Assembly: GCA_028641055.1 (NCBI GenBank)
Contig: CM054060.1
Span: 239,286,833 to 239,350,832 of the forward strand
DNA: 64,000 nucleotides
Direction: 5' to 3'
Origin: Alopecurus myosuroides
Lineage: Eukaryota > Streptophyta > Magnoliopsida > Poales > Poaceae
This document shows positions 1 to 10,158 of this stretch, in pieces. The notes under the pieces are model-generated. The model made no database searches. It was not told the DNA's origin and saw nothing but the letters and a program-made list of their open reading frames with translations. Position 1 is the first letter of the stretch. Each line of letters opens with the position of its first letter. Position numbers and translations under genes: made by a program.

Positions 1-1076
1 TCCCTGAGTGGAAGTGGGACATGATTGAAATGGACTTCGTCACTGGTTTTCCAAAGTCCAAGAGGGGCAACGATGCAATATTCGTTGTTATTGATCGTCT
101 CACTAAGGTAGCTCACTTCTTTGCTGTCAAAGAAACAATCTCAGCTAGCCAGTTAGCAGAACTCTACACAACAAAGATCGTTCCTCTTCATGGTGTTCCT
201 TTGGAAATAAGCTCAGACCGTGGAAGCATATTCACTTCTCATTTCTGGAAAAGCTTTCAAGAAGCATTGGGCACCAAACTTCTGTTCAGCACAGCTTATC
301 ACCCTCAGTCTCAAGGGCAAGTCGAAAGAGTCAATCAAATTCTCGAGGATATGCTCAGAGCATGTGGTCTCTCCTTTGGCATGAAATGGGAGGATTGCCT
401 TCCATATGCTGAATTCTCCTACAACAACAGCTTCTAGGCAAGCCTAGGCATGGCACCATTTGAAGCTCTCTATGGCCGCAGATGCAGGAGTCCAATCAAT
501 TGGTCTGGAGCTGGTGAACGTTCACTCTTAGGCCCTGACATTGTTAAGGAAGCCGAAGAGAAAGTTCGCATCATTCGTGACAATCTCAAGATTACTCAGT
601 ATCGTCAGAAAAGCTACTATGACAGCAAGCACAGGGATATGATCTATGCACCTGGTGACAAGGCATATCTCCGTGTAACTCCCCTCAGAGGCACTCATAG
701 TTTTGGTGTGAAAGGAAAGCTAGCACCGAGATACATTGGTCCGTTCAACATTCTCTCAAGGCGTGCGGAAAATGCCTATCGTCTTGAACTTCCAGAAAAA
801 CTATCCAAGGTGCACGATGTGTTTCACGTGTCACAGCTCAAGAAGTGTTTCAAAGATCCAGATCGTGCAGTTGATCATGATTCCATTGAACTGCAAGAAG
901 ATCTCTCTTATGAGGAGCACCCTGTTCGAATTCTCGATGAGACCGAGCGCAAGACTCGCAACAAGAGCACCAAGTTCTTGAAAGTGCAATGGTCGCATCA
1001 TTCCGATAAAGAGGCAACATGGGAGACCGAAGAGGATCTTCGCAAGAAGTATCCGGACCTTTTCACTTCTCAGTAG
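1..1076 (+). pseudogene. Chromovirus (Ty3/gypsy, Tekay-type) pol 3' end: integrase core and chromodomain, one premature stop
   Basis: The 3' end of a polyprotein that starts outside the window. The integrase core is visible: an Asp in the MDFVTGFP motif, the second Asp in SSDRGS, and a Glu in GQVERVNQ, which is the DDE triad. The conserved GMAPFEALYGRRCRSP block follows. The C-terminus (about codons 290-350) is a chromodomain, with LSKVHDVFHVSQLKKC leading into VRILDETERK and VQWSHHSDKEATWE. This order is typical of plant chromoviruses; the chromodomain is thought to guide integration to heterochromatin. A TAG at 435-437 interrupts the frame inside integrase, where relatives usually have Gln, so this copy is dead unless the stop is read through. 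The frame is the same on both sides of the stop and ends with TAG at 1074-1076, just before the polypurine tract. The Tekay assignment rests on the chromodomain plus the very long LTR. Confidence 0.9.
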
Positions 1077-1099
1077 GAATCTCGGGGCGCGATTCCTTC

Positions 1100-1113
1100 A
1101 AGGGGGGGCGTTT
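1100..1113 (+). other. Polypurine tract of the chromovirus
   Basis: A run of AA plus seven G lies immediately upstream of the LTR start. Such tracts prime plus-strand DNA synthesis and fix the LTR boundary. The preceding bases (ATCTCGGGGCGCGATTCC) resemble those before the second chromovirus LTR at 5581, so both belong to the same lineage. Confidence 0.8.
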
Positions 1114-2369
1114 TGTAACATCCCAAGTATGAAAATCTCCCCCTAGATGTTTTATTTCTTGTTTATTATTGTTTTGCACCATGTCATCATAGTCATTGCT
1201 TTTTGTTTGCATTTGATTTCATTTGTTTTCATTTGTTTCCATCTGTTTTCTATTTGAATTCCAAACAAAAATTCAAACCTTTATTCATACTTGTTATGTT
1301 ACATGTTTCAAATAAGAGCTACAAAACAAACAAATAATTTGTTTATTTAAACTTGGAATCAAAAACTTAATTTTTGGCTTAACTTTCATTTATTCCTTTG
1401 ATACCAAAAAATTGCTCAAATCATTTAATTTCCAAACAACAACATCAATTAAATATATTTGGAAAACAAATGTTTGTTTTAAGGTGTTGTTACAAAAACA
1501 AAACAATACAAAATTATTCCAAAATTGGCTAACCCCTAAAACCATTTGTTTTCTCTCCCTTTTCCCAAATCTGCAAAAAAAAAATATAATAAACAGAAAA
1601 ATAAAAGAGAAAAGGAGAGGGGGAATAGAGCAACCAGCCAATTGGACCAGCCCAACTGCCCTAGGCCTGGTACCCCTCACGGTCACCCCTAACCTCCTGT
1701 ACGGAGTTCATCCTCAACGCCCACGTCGACAAGGTACAGGGAGGAACGGCCGATCCGAGCTCCCCTCCCCCCTTAAGAATCCAGGACCTCGAGCTCCCCC
1801 TCCTCGTTGCCCTAATCCTCCCCTCTTTCCTCTCGACGCCGCCGTCTCCTCCTCTCTCGCTGCACGCCCTCGTCTCTGTTCTGAACGAACACACCGAGCT
1901 CCTCCATCACCGCCGCCTTCCCTCTCCAGTGACCGCCGCCACGGTGCCCTCCCGGCCGTGCTTGGGCCGGGAACGGAACCGCCCGGTTCCCCTCGTCCTC
2001 GCCGTGCCCTCGGTTCTCCCCGAGGTGCACCGAATCGCCGCCGCCATCTCGACTTCGCCGCCGGCCGTACCCCGTCGACCACCACCGACTCCTTCCGCTC
2101 TCCCTCGGTGAGTCGCCACCTCCCCCTCGTTCCCTCTCCTCTCTGCCCCTCGTGGCCCCACCGACCGTGCACCCACCGCAGCACGGCAGCCCGGCCACGG
2201 ACGACGCCACCGAGCGCAGCGGCAGTGAGCAGCGATCGCCGGCCGCCCTCCCTGTCCGCCCTCGCTTCTGAACCTGAACCTGCACGTTGAAGTTCAGTTA
2301 AGATTCAGTGCGCCCGCGAAACTGCATGTTAACCTTCCCCGTACCGCTACCCTGACAAGCATCCGCACC

Positions 2370-2452
2370 CAGCCCAACTGGCACAGCCCCTTGCGCGCTC
2401 GCCCAGGATCCTGAGATCGAACCCCGCGGGAGGCAATTGCCTCCCCTTTTTT
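2370..2452 (+). other. tRNA-like module (box A/box B-like plus T-run) in the LTR
   Basis: A box A-like CAGCCCAACTGG (2370-2381) is followed by a box B match, GATCGAACC (2415-2423), and a run of six T (2447-2452). Box A is one base off TAGCNNA-type consensus and has an extra base. The same order occurs at the corresponding place in the LTRs at 21689 and 28701. It is not a full cloverleaf tRNA. It could be a degenerate tRNA-related or Pol III-type internal promoter remnant, or chance GC-rich similarity. Confidence 0.45.
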
Positions 2453-3613
2453 CCCTTGCGCGCAACCCCGCGGGGCCTGCGCGTCAGTGAGCCTTGAGGC
2501 CACGTAGATCCCCAGCCCCGCCACCTAGACGCCACAGTGGCGCTGGCCCACTGGCAGTGGCCCATTCTGGGTCACTGCGCGGTGTAGTTTTATTTTTCTG
2601 CCTTCTCTACTTTAATTTTCAGTCCAATTTATTTCAGATTAGTCCCTAAACTCAAAACTCACATAATTTTTATTTCACAAACCCAAATAATAAAAATAAA
2701 ATATGTACACTGCACCAAATTTAATTATATATCTATTTATAACATTTGTTTTCTGTTTTGAATAATTGAAATGCATCCAAATTTCAAATTCAAACAATTC
2801 ATTTGAAATTTGATAAAATCCATAACTAATTCATACTTAATCCAAATGTCACAAATAAAATATGTTTTCCATGTCAAATTAAACCACCTAACCAAATATA
2901 AATTTTGTTTCATGATTTGAATAATTAAAATTGCTTAAATAAGTCAAACCTTGTTTAATTCATCTAAAATTGCTAAATTCATAACTTGCTCAAATTAAAT
3001 TATTTTTGAACATATAAAATATGTTTTCAAACCAGAAAAACATAATCTTTTCAAATATGGATTTTGTTTAATGTTCTGAACAAATAAAATTCAATTAATG
3101 TTAATACTTAATTTAATTTCAATTAAATCTTGTTTAAACTTGTTTAATTCATAAGTAATTCATTCTAATTCCTTTTTCAACAAATGAGACATGTATTTCC
3201 ACTAAAATTTGGTGTTCTATTCAAATATGAACTTTGTTATCTGTTTTGAACAATTAAAATTGATGAAAACAACAAATGCTGTGTGTAACACCTTTAAGGA
3301 ACCAAAATTCCATAACTTAATAAATAAATTTCCAAAATTGTTGTTATTTTTCTGTTTTCCTCATCCATGCATCATACTAATCCACTTTCACCTGTTGATT
3401 AGTTGTAAAACAATTATTTCAACCTTAATTCATGGGCTTTCCATATGCAATCCAAATTGCATGTGGGTCCATACAATCATGTTATGTTACCATGTCAACT
3501 AGTTCATTTTGATGCATCAATTAAATTGTCATGCATCATCCCATGATTGTGCACTATGCCATGTTATTGATTGTTTGTCTCCTTGCGTTGTTTGTTAGCT
3601 TCTTCTCGAATAG

Positions 3614-4971
3614 ACGACGACGTTGAGACAGACGATCTTACGACACCCCTTCTGAGGATTTAGCTCAGTCCCAGGCTACTGAGCTTGCAGGCAAGTATTC
3701 ACTCACATGAACCATCGTGTTCCTTTCAACATTGGATACCGATACTTTCCGTTGTCTATTCTGCTAGCCCTATGAATCGTTGCTTCTGTTACGAACCTAT
3801 CACATGTTATCCTTAACCCTGATATAGCCTCACCTCCACACCTATAACCCCGTTGTTTGTTGCCCGTGTCTTACTAGCATGCTTAGGGTTGTTTTTGCTT
3901 GAGTCTGTTACCCGTTACTTTCTGTTACCATATTTTTATTATGTTCTGGGGCTCGATGTTAAACAATCAACCTGTTAATGCTTGGGTAATAATAATTTGA
4001 TGATAAGGCACCGGCAGGAGGCCCGGCGTGGTTTTGAGGCCTGCTAGTGTCGACCCTAATTAGGAAAAGGGTCTTGTCTACTGATCCATGATGAGCGTGC
4101 TCACCGCATCCGGGTGGTAGTATGGAACCCCCCTCGACTTTGACCTGATCCGCAGTTTGTCCGAAGAGCCACACTTAGTTCGGGTGTTCCATTTGCGCGT
4201 AAGCATGAATGGGTCGCTCCCATGGTTACTGTTGGTGATGATTATTATGATGATGATGCATATAGGGCGAGGCCTGTGGTGCCGGGGGGGTGTGGTTTTC
4301 ACCCTTGCGCTTAGGTTAGGTCGGACTGGCCGGGACCTTATAGCTCCGTGGCTCCTAGGACAGGTTGTAGAGATGGTTCGAGTCGTGTTGAGTCCACCTG
4401 AGTTTTAGTTGGTGGCTCGAGGGTGTATGGGTACTGGAGCACACCCTGCAGGGATGAATCTTCTCGAGAAGCCGTGTTGTCCGCGGTTATGTGACGACGT
4501 GGTGAAAGTACTGGCTAACAAGTACTCAGACAACTTACACCTAACTAATGATAACTTGACTAGTAATAGGTTTATTGACACAATAACCTGAACCATCATT
4601 AATCCAACTGTGTGAGTTATCCTCTGATTGCTTCTTTGGATGAGGGGCGAGATCCAGGATGGGTTTGTTTGGTGGTTAGTTATAGTTGGTTACGATACGC
4701 TATCTTATCTTCTTTCTGTTAGCCGGAAGTGGTAGTAACTCTGTAGTTGGTTAGAGCAGCCAGTTGCAGCATCTTTTATATCCCCTTTCTTCCGTTGAAC
4801 CCAAAGCATATGTGCTTGGTGTTGACGGGTTACATTTTGGTGAATTGTGAGTCTTGCTTGCCAGTACGTTTATGTACTGACCCCTTTGGGGCTGTGGTTT
4901 CCGCAGACTACGATTCCGAGGATCTCCATGGTGGCTACTACGTGGAGTTTGACGAGGCTGCTGACGAGTAG
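3614..4971 (+). other. Predicted LTR-borne spliced segment: acidic exon, GC-AG intron, terminal acidic exon
   Basis: A pyrimidine-rich tract ends in AATAG just before 3614. The 77-nt exon begins ACGACGACGTTGAG and ends TTGCAG at 3690, next to a GC-type donor GCAAGTATTC. The intron (3691-4906, 1,216 bp) ends TTTCCGCAG. The last exon (4907-4971) encodes YYVEFDEAADE and a stop. In the sister LTR at 21689 the two exons join in frame; here a 1-bp deletion in the first exon breaks the frame. A donor at 2108 (CTCG|GTGAGT) could begin an upstream intron from the GC-rich block. This is inferred from sequence; there is no transcript evidence. Confidence 0.5.
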
Positions 4972-5440
4972 ATAGCGGACCCGGGCAGGATCCGAGACTT
5001 CGTGGATGGGCTCCGTCTTTTCGTTTCCGGCTTCTTAAGCCTATTTGGATCTTGTCTGTACTCAGACATCTTGGATGCTTCCGTTGTGATGTAATGATGT
5101 TTTGTTGGGACATGTGTCCTCTGGATGATTGTATTTGCTATCTCTGCGCTAGTGAGAGCTATTTGCAACTTATTTCCATCTTTTGTGTCTTAAAGATATG
5201 TTGTGCTATCATTCTGTTAGACGCCGTTGACGTACCATGTGTGTATGGTATGAAGTACGTCAATGGTAGTATCCTGATTTCTATGGGATGGTTTACGTAG
5301 ACGATGAACAGTAGGGGTTGGTTGTCACACATACGTGTGTTGGCCTACTCGTAAGAGATGCGGGTGCCGGTAAGCCCCGTAATCCAATTAACTACTGTTC
5401 AACGGAACTGCGAGTATCCTCTAGAAGTCCGGGTGCGACA

Positions 5441-5580
5441 TTAGGGGAGTACTCCGCCTCCCAAGAAAAGTCAAAGGGGGGAATCACCTGCACTCCAACA
5501 CTAACATTGTGTTTGTTGGCCCTCCCTTAGTCCTCGCTTGCGAATCTCGGGGACGAGATTCTTTTTAAGGGGGGAAGACC
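5441..5580 (+). mobile_element. 3' internal end and polypurine tract of a second chromovirus
   Basis: Non-coding remnant between the end of the first LTR and the start of another. The signature ATCTCGGGGACGAGATTC followed by AAGGGGGGAAG (5567-5577) is the same kind of pre-LTR sequence seen at 1077-1110. The first chromovirus therefore inserted just upstream of the polypurine tract of this older element. No protein-coding remnant is recognisable in these 140 bases. Confidence 0.7.
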
Positions 5581-8101
5581 TGTCACATCCCAATTTTGGA
5601 ATACCTGAAAACACAGTTGTTTTGCTAATTGCTTGACCAATAAACTTTGGTTGTGTTTGTTTGAGTGCAACTAAACAAACTAATTATATAAACTTGCTGA
5701 GGATAAATTCTTTCTAAGCTCAACCCACTCAAACCTTGGAAGCATATTATCATGTTTCCAAAAACCTCAAGTTTATTAATACATGGCTAAGAAATTGAAA
5801 ACAAAATATTCAACATATTGTTCCAATGACCTTGGCAATTTTTTCTAAAGTAAATATTGATCAAAGAGTTTTGCAAAACTATCTTATGAATCCCATACTT
5901 GTTGAATATTATTCCAAGGCCTAAATTAAGAAAGAGGAAACACTAAATAAATTTCCCTAAAAGATTATCAGGAAAAAGAGGCATTCTTAGATGCTTCACC
6001 AAAATCTTATAAAATGTTTTTCCAACCTTGCAAGCTTAAAAACAAAAGTATTGGAGAGCATTGACTTGCTATCTCTAGTCACATAAATATTTTGGCAAAG
6101 CATTGTTAAAGAAAGGCCAAGTGCCTTATTAAATTGAATTTTCCAATATTTCCAGAAACAGGAAACTCAAACAAGTTACTATTGGAAACTTTCTTCAAAT
6201 GATCTAAAATTGATACCAGTGCTTCCTTATATCAAATAAGGAACACACACAAGAGGAGAACAAAAATTGAATCCATTAAAGTCCTGAAAACATGATTTTT
6301 CTCCACAGCAACATTTGGAATTTTGAACAAGTTTGTTATACAAACTTTTTCAAAATGCCATGAAATAAATACCACATGATCTATATCATAAATAAGAATG
6401 AAAACCAAAAGGGCACAAGTTTTTGAATAGTTTAAGTTGCCAAAAACCCCTGTTTTCTGGACAGCACCTTTTTGAAATTTGAACAAGTTTGTTCTATGAA
6501 GTAACTCAAAATGACTTGAATTTTCTACCACACAAGGAACACACCAAATAAGGAAAAACATGTTGGCAGTAGACTCGAGATCCTAACGAAATCCTCACTC
6601 GTCTTCATATTCATCCGCATGATGGAATATGCAGCCACAAGGGGGTCAATACAATTTAATGTATTGGCAAGTAACACTATGGTGGATATAAATGGAAAGA
6701 CTAATACTACATGATTATTTGGCTGAGTGGAGTTTTGGCTAAACATAAAGCCAGTTTTCTCCTATCACTTTTGTAAAACAAACTTTTCTTTTCAAAGGGT
6801 GGCATCATTGGACTGAAATCCAAGCACCACAACTACTATTCACTTTGTGAAATTTTACTTATTGAAAATAGTGATGTGATTCTTCCCTCCATCCTTGTTT
6901 AGCTGCTCATAGTTGTCCATAACTGGGGACACAACTAAGATCTTAGTTTGTTGACTCTGCAGAGTTTGTGCACTTTCACCTTCAGACTCAAATCAGCGCA
7001 AGCATCCTATGCACCCTGAGTTCATTAAGGAAAGGAGAAGATTGAGACGAGATATTTCAGAAAAAATTCCACCACCGTTTGGCTTATCCGTTCCACCTAT
7101 AATTATGCTACATCTGCTTGTAAGCCCGGTAAGTTTATTCAAGTTAGTTGATCAAGACAGAGCCCACATGACTAAAGGCTGCGCTGGAAGCAATCTAAAC
7201 TTGGGGAACATCAAAATCACTTTGTTCCTTAGTGGCATTCCTCAAGTGAACACCCCTCGGGGAGACACTCCACTCACATCATCCATGCAAGCAAATCCAC
7301 CCAGGTGGTTCATTGAAGTTGTTACTTAGAATTTTTCCACAATACCGAGTAAAAATAATTTGGAACATTACATAGTATCTAATAAGTTCTAAGGATATAA
7401 AGATAAGGTAAATAGATGGCTACACACTACTAGGTTACCAGCATAGCATAATATAACTTCGTAAAATTTCCTATGAATGCATACTACTCAAAAATCAACT
7501 AATGCATATAGAAAATAATGGGTAGTTGACGGTGTGTTACTTGCCTTGTTTAAGTTGGTGAAGAAATCACACTCTCTTCAAAAAAGATCGTTGCTCTCCG
7601 TACAATCTATACACTGAAAACGCAATAAAAAATAAAAAAACATCTTACCAAGCATTATACAAGTGAAGAAAACATACAAAGCAACAATCATGGCAAAAGG
7701 GGTTTGACCAAGTTGGCTAGGACAAGGTCAAGGTTTGACTTTTTAATGATTCATTCTCAAATGGTTCAATACTTGTTAAGGAATTTCCAAGGGTTTACTT
7801 GGGATGGCCTAGGTTGAGTTTGATGTGATCTAACTTTATTATAACAATACTTTTCGAGGAAGTTCCAAGAGTTCACCAAGGTGATCTAACTATCTCAACT
7901 AAAGTAAAACATAACAAAGTGTAACTCTAAGTTATTCTCATCAAGACATTTGAGTGATCTAAGTTTAGTCTTTCCATTTGGGGTTAAGGTAGGTCTAGGT
8001 TCAACTAATTTCATAACAATAGAGATAACAATATAGAGTCTTGGGATTTTCCATTTGGGACAATGGTTGGACAAAACAACTTGTCATTCTTCAACTTGTA
8101 T
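5581..8101 (+). mobile_element. LTR of the second chromovirus, cut by the Tat array at 8101
   Basis: Starts TGTCACATCCCAATTTTGG right after a polypurine tract, as chromovirus LTRs do. No matching CA end or target duplication is recognisable before 8101, where the Tat-lineage LTR begins, so the rest probably lies beyond the right edge of the array. The whole 2.5 kb is AT-rich and holds only short random ORFs. I see no gene in it. Its 3' border is unproven; part of 7000-8101 could be flanking DNA. Confidence 0.55.
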
Positions 8102-8189
8102 TGTCGGATATATACCGAATAGGGGTATATCAGATAGCAGTCTAAAGTGCCGGATTACCCGGGTGGCCCAAGTGGTAGCGGATTACGGT
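8102..8189 (+). repeat. Tat copy A 5' LTR, first part (before the Sirevirus insertion)
   Basis: The first 88 bases match the starts of the LTRs at 38918 and 63835. The LTR stops at ACGGT (8185-8189) and resumes at 20070 with the same ACGGT, the target duplication of the Sirevirus. The 5 bases before it (8097-8101, TGTAT) are the expected left target duplication of the whole array. Confidence 0.9.
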
Positions 8190-9548
8190 TGAAAGTGCAC
8201 TATGGTCAACTAGAGGGGGGGGGTGAATAGGTTGACTACCAATTTTTCTTTTCTTTTCCTTTTAAGGGGCTTAGTAAGATAAGATACGATTCTCTAGATG
8301 TGCAACTAAGTGAACAACCTATGTGAAGAGAGTAGTATGCGCAACGGAAGTAAAGCGTAAGGTAGTAAAGCAAACAACAAGTGTAAACAAGGAGACAAGG
8401 ATATGTTTCACCGTAGTTCCTTCTCAAAGAGAAGTACGTCTACGTTGGAGAGGTGGGGAGCCACCTAGGCGCTCCTCAATAGCACGGTTGTGCACACCTT
8501 GTTCTCCTTGAGCTTCTCCGGTGAGGGAGATGCTCGTTTCCACTATGAGGTCGACTTGAAGGCGTTGACCAAACCTTTACAAGGGCTTGAGGTCACTCCA
8601 CAAGGATGGAGGCTCTCAAGCAATCCGTAGCTTCTTGCAACAAGGTGGAAACTACAAGCACGAGATCTACTAAGGTTTCTAGGCCTCAAGTAGGATTCTA
8701 GATCTACTAGGTTGTGGTGGATGGATTTGAGATTCCTTTGGTGGAAGTGTGGATCTAGGTCTCCTCTAGCTCTCCACCAAGTTTGGGAGTGATTGGGTGG
8801 ACGGAGTGGGAGATCTAAGAGGTTGAAGCTTTCATTAATGGCTAGGAGAGAGAGTGGGAAAAGCTTAGAATTTATGAGGTAGGTGAAGGGGTATTTATAC
8901 TCTTGGCCACGAAGTGGCCGTTTGCAGTCCAGGGCACCGGAGGCTCCGGTGGTTTCACCGGAGGCTCCGGTGGGTCTTCTTTGCACTGCGCAGTTGCGCA
9001 GTGCCTTATCCTTTGCGCGCTGCTGAGGAGGCCGGAGGCTCCGGTGGATCGAGCGGAGGTTCCGCCCACCGGACCCGCACCGGAGGCTCCGGTGGAACCT
9101 CCGCCACTTTCCAACAGAAGGGGTAGCTGGCGGAGCTACCACCGGACCCTCCACCGGAGTCCATTTGCACTTGGACCAGGGGGCCACCGGATGTCCACCG
9201 GAGCCTCCGGTGGAACCTCCGCCACTTTCCAACAGAAGGGTATTTCGGCGGAGGAACCACCGGATGTGCACCGGAACTTATTTGCGCACAGGTTGAGGGC
9301 TGAGCCTCCGGTGGATTCACCGGAGCCTCCGGTGGATTTACCGGAGCCTCCGGTGGGTTCACCGGAGCTTCCGCCCCTGCACATTTTGGTTCCCTGGCTT
9401 TCTTTCTCTTAGCACTTTTCGAATATCTCAAGCATTAGCCCCATAGATATAATGAACCTAATAACCTGGGCATTTTCATCATTTGAACAAACATTAGATC
9501 CAACAGTTATGTTGTCATATAATTACCAAAACGGACGATGATCTTTCA
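8190..9548 (-). repeat. Sirevirus 3' LTR (1,359 bp)
   Basis: Matches 18699-20069 almost base for base. It lacks 13 bases near 8323 that the other LTR has, and carries an A at 8871 and a G at 9208 where the other has C and A. Roughly eight palindromic motifs with a GGAGGCTCC or GGAGCCTCC core flanked by CCACC/GGTGG lie at 8935-9370. A minus-strand TATAAATA sits at 8892-8899. The proline/glycine-rich reading frames over the palindromes are low-complexity artefacts. Confidence 0.95.
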
Positions 9549-10158
9549 ATCTCCCCCTTTTTGGTAATTGATGACAACATAATTATTTGCATGATTACGG
9601 ACTCAATATGAACGGAGCTCCCCCTAAAGATATGCTCCTTTCGTAATGAGATCACTAAGACATGATATAAACTAATAATATGACAATGATAACACATAGC
9701 ACACATAACACATAGATAATATGAAACGAGGTTCACACATGATCACAATATAGCGAGGTTCACGATAGATACGAATAAGGTAAACAAACGAAGTTCCAAA
9801 TAGTTCAAATCAAACTCCCTCAAGCAAAAGAGAGATGCAAATCAAAGAAAGCTTGAGGGACCATGCAAATGCCCGTTGCCTAATATATCTTTCTCCCCCT
9901 TTGGCATCAAGATACCAAAAGAGGGAGAGCCAAGTGCTAACGCCCCAAATCATTCGGAGGATGAGGGAGATGCTTCCGGAGCCGGGGAGGGAACACGGTG
10001 AGAGCTAGTGGCTTCGTCTCCTTCTTCCTCGGACCATTCAATGAGCTTGCCCTTGGAGTCCTTAGCTTGCCAAGCATCCCATCTGTGATGCTATCAAGAA
10101 CCGGGGATTCAATGGAGAGACCCTCTTCACGGAGACGTTCACGAGATGCTTGAGCCTT
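9549..10158 (-). other. Sirevirus 3' non-coding region with repeated polypurine motifs
   Basis: The functional polypurine tract, AAAAAGGGGGAGAT on the minus strand, abuts the 3' LTR at 9549-9562. Further minus-strand motifs with the same GGGGGAG core occur near 9619-9626 and 9894-9901. Multiplied polypurine motifs upstream of the 3' LTR are known in Sireviruses. No ORF is supported here. Confidence 0.75.

Larger units (their letters stand above)
1114..5440 (+). mobile_element. 3' LTR of the chromovirus (4,327 bp)
   Basis: Begins TGTAACATCCCAAG directly after the polypurine tract and ends CCGGGTGCGACA, so it has TG...CA termini. The same two ends delimit the solo LTR at 21689-26323, which confirms both borders. 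Internal order: AT-rich U3-like start (1114-1600), GC-rich CpG block (about 1620-2290), tRNA-like module (2370-2452), AT-rich stretch (about 2580-3600), acidic mini-exon (3614-3690), conserved block (about 3996-4080), final acidic exon (4907-4971), and an end segment with short repeats. No long host-like CDS is supported. At over 4 kb it is long even for Tekay-type elements. Confidence 0.9.

Noticed and set aside
1412..2290. A 292-codon open frame over the GC-rich LTR block
   Set aside because: Proline/arginine/serine-rich composition and overlapping long frames on both strands mark it as GC-driven. Only its 3' donor is conserved, so I treat it as a possible exon, not a gene of its own.
7009..7329. 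A 106-codon frame within the second chromovirus LTR
   Set aside because: No domain or conserved neighbour; isolated in AT-rich LTR sequence; probably chance.
8935..9370. CRISPR-like array
   Set aside because: Short palindromes with irregular spacing in a plant LTR; no unique spacers or cas genes.
8903..9431. Gly/Pro-rich reading frames (both strands) over LTR palindromes, also at 19424-19952
   Set aside because: They are translations of palindromic repeats and occur on both strands in several frames; no start or domain.
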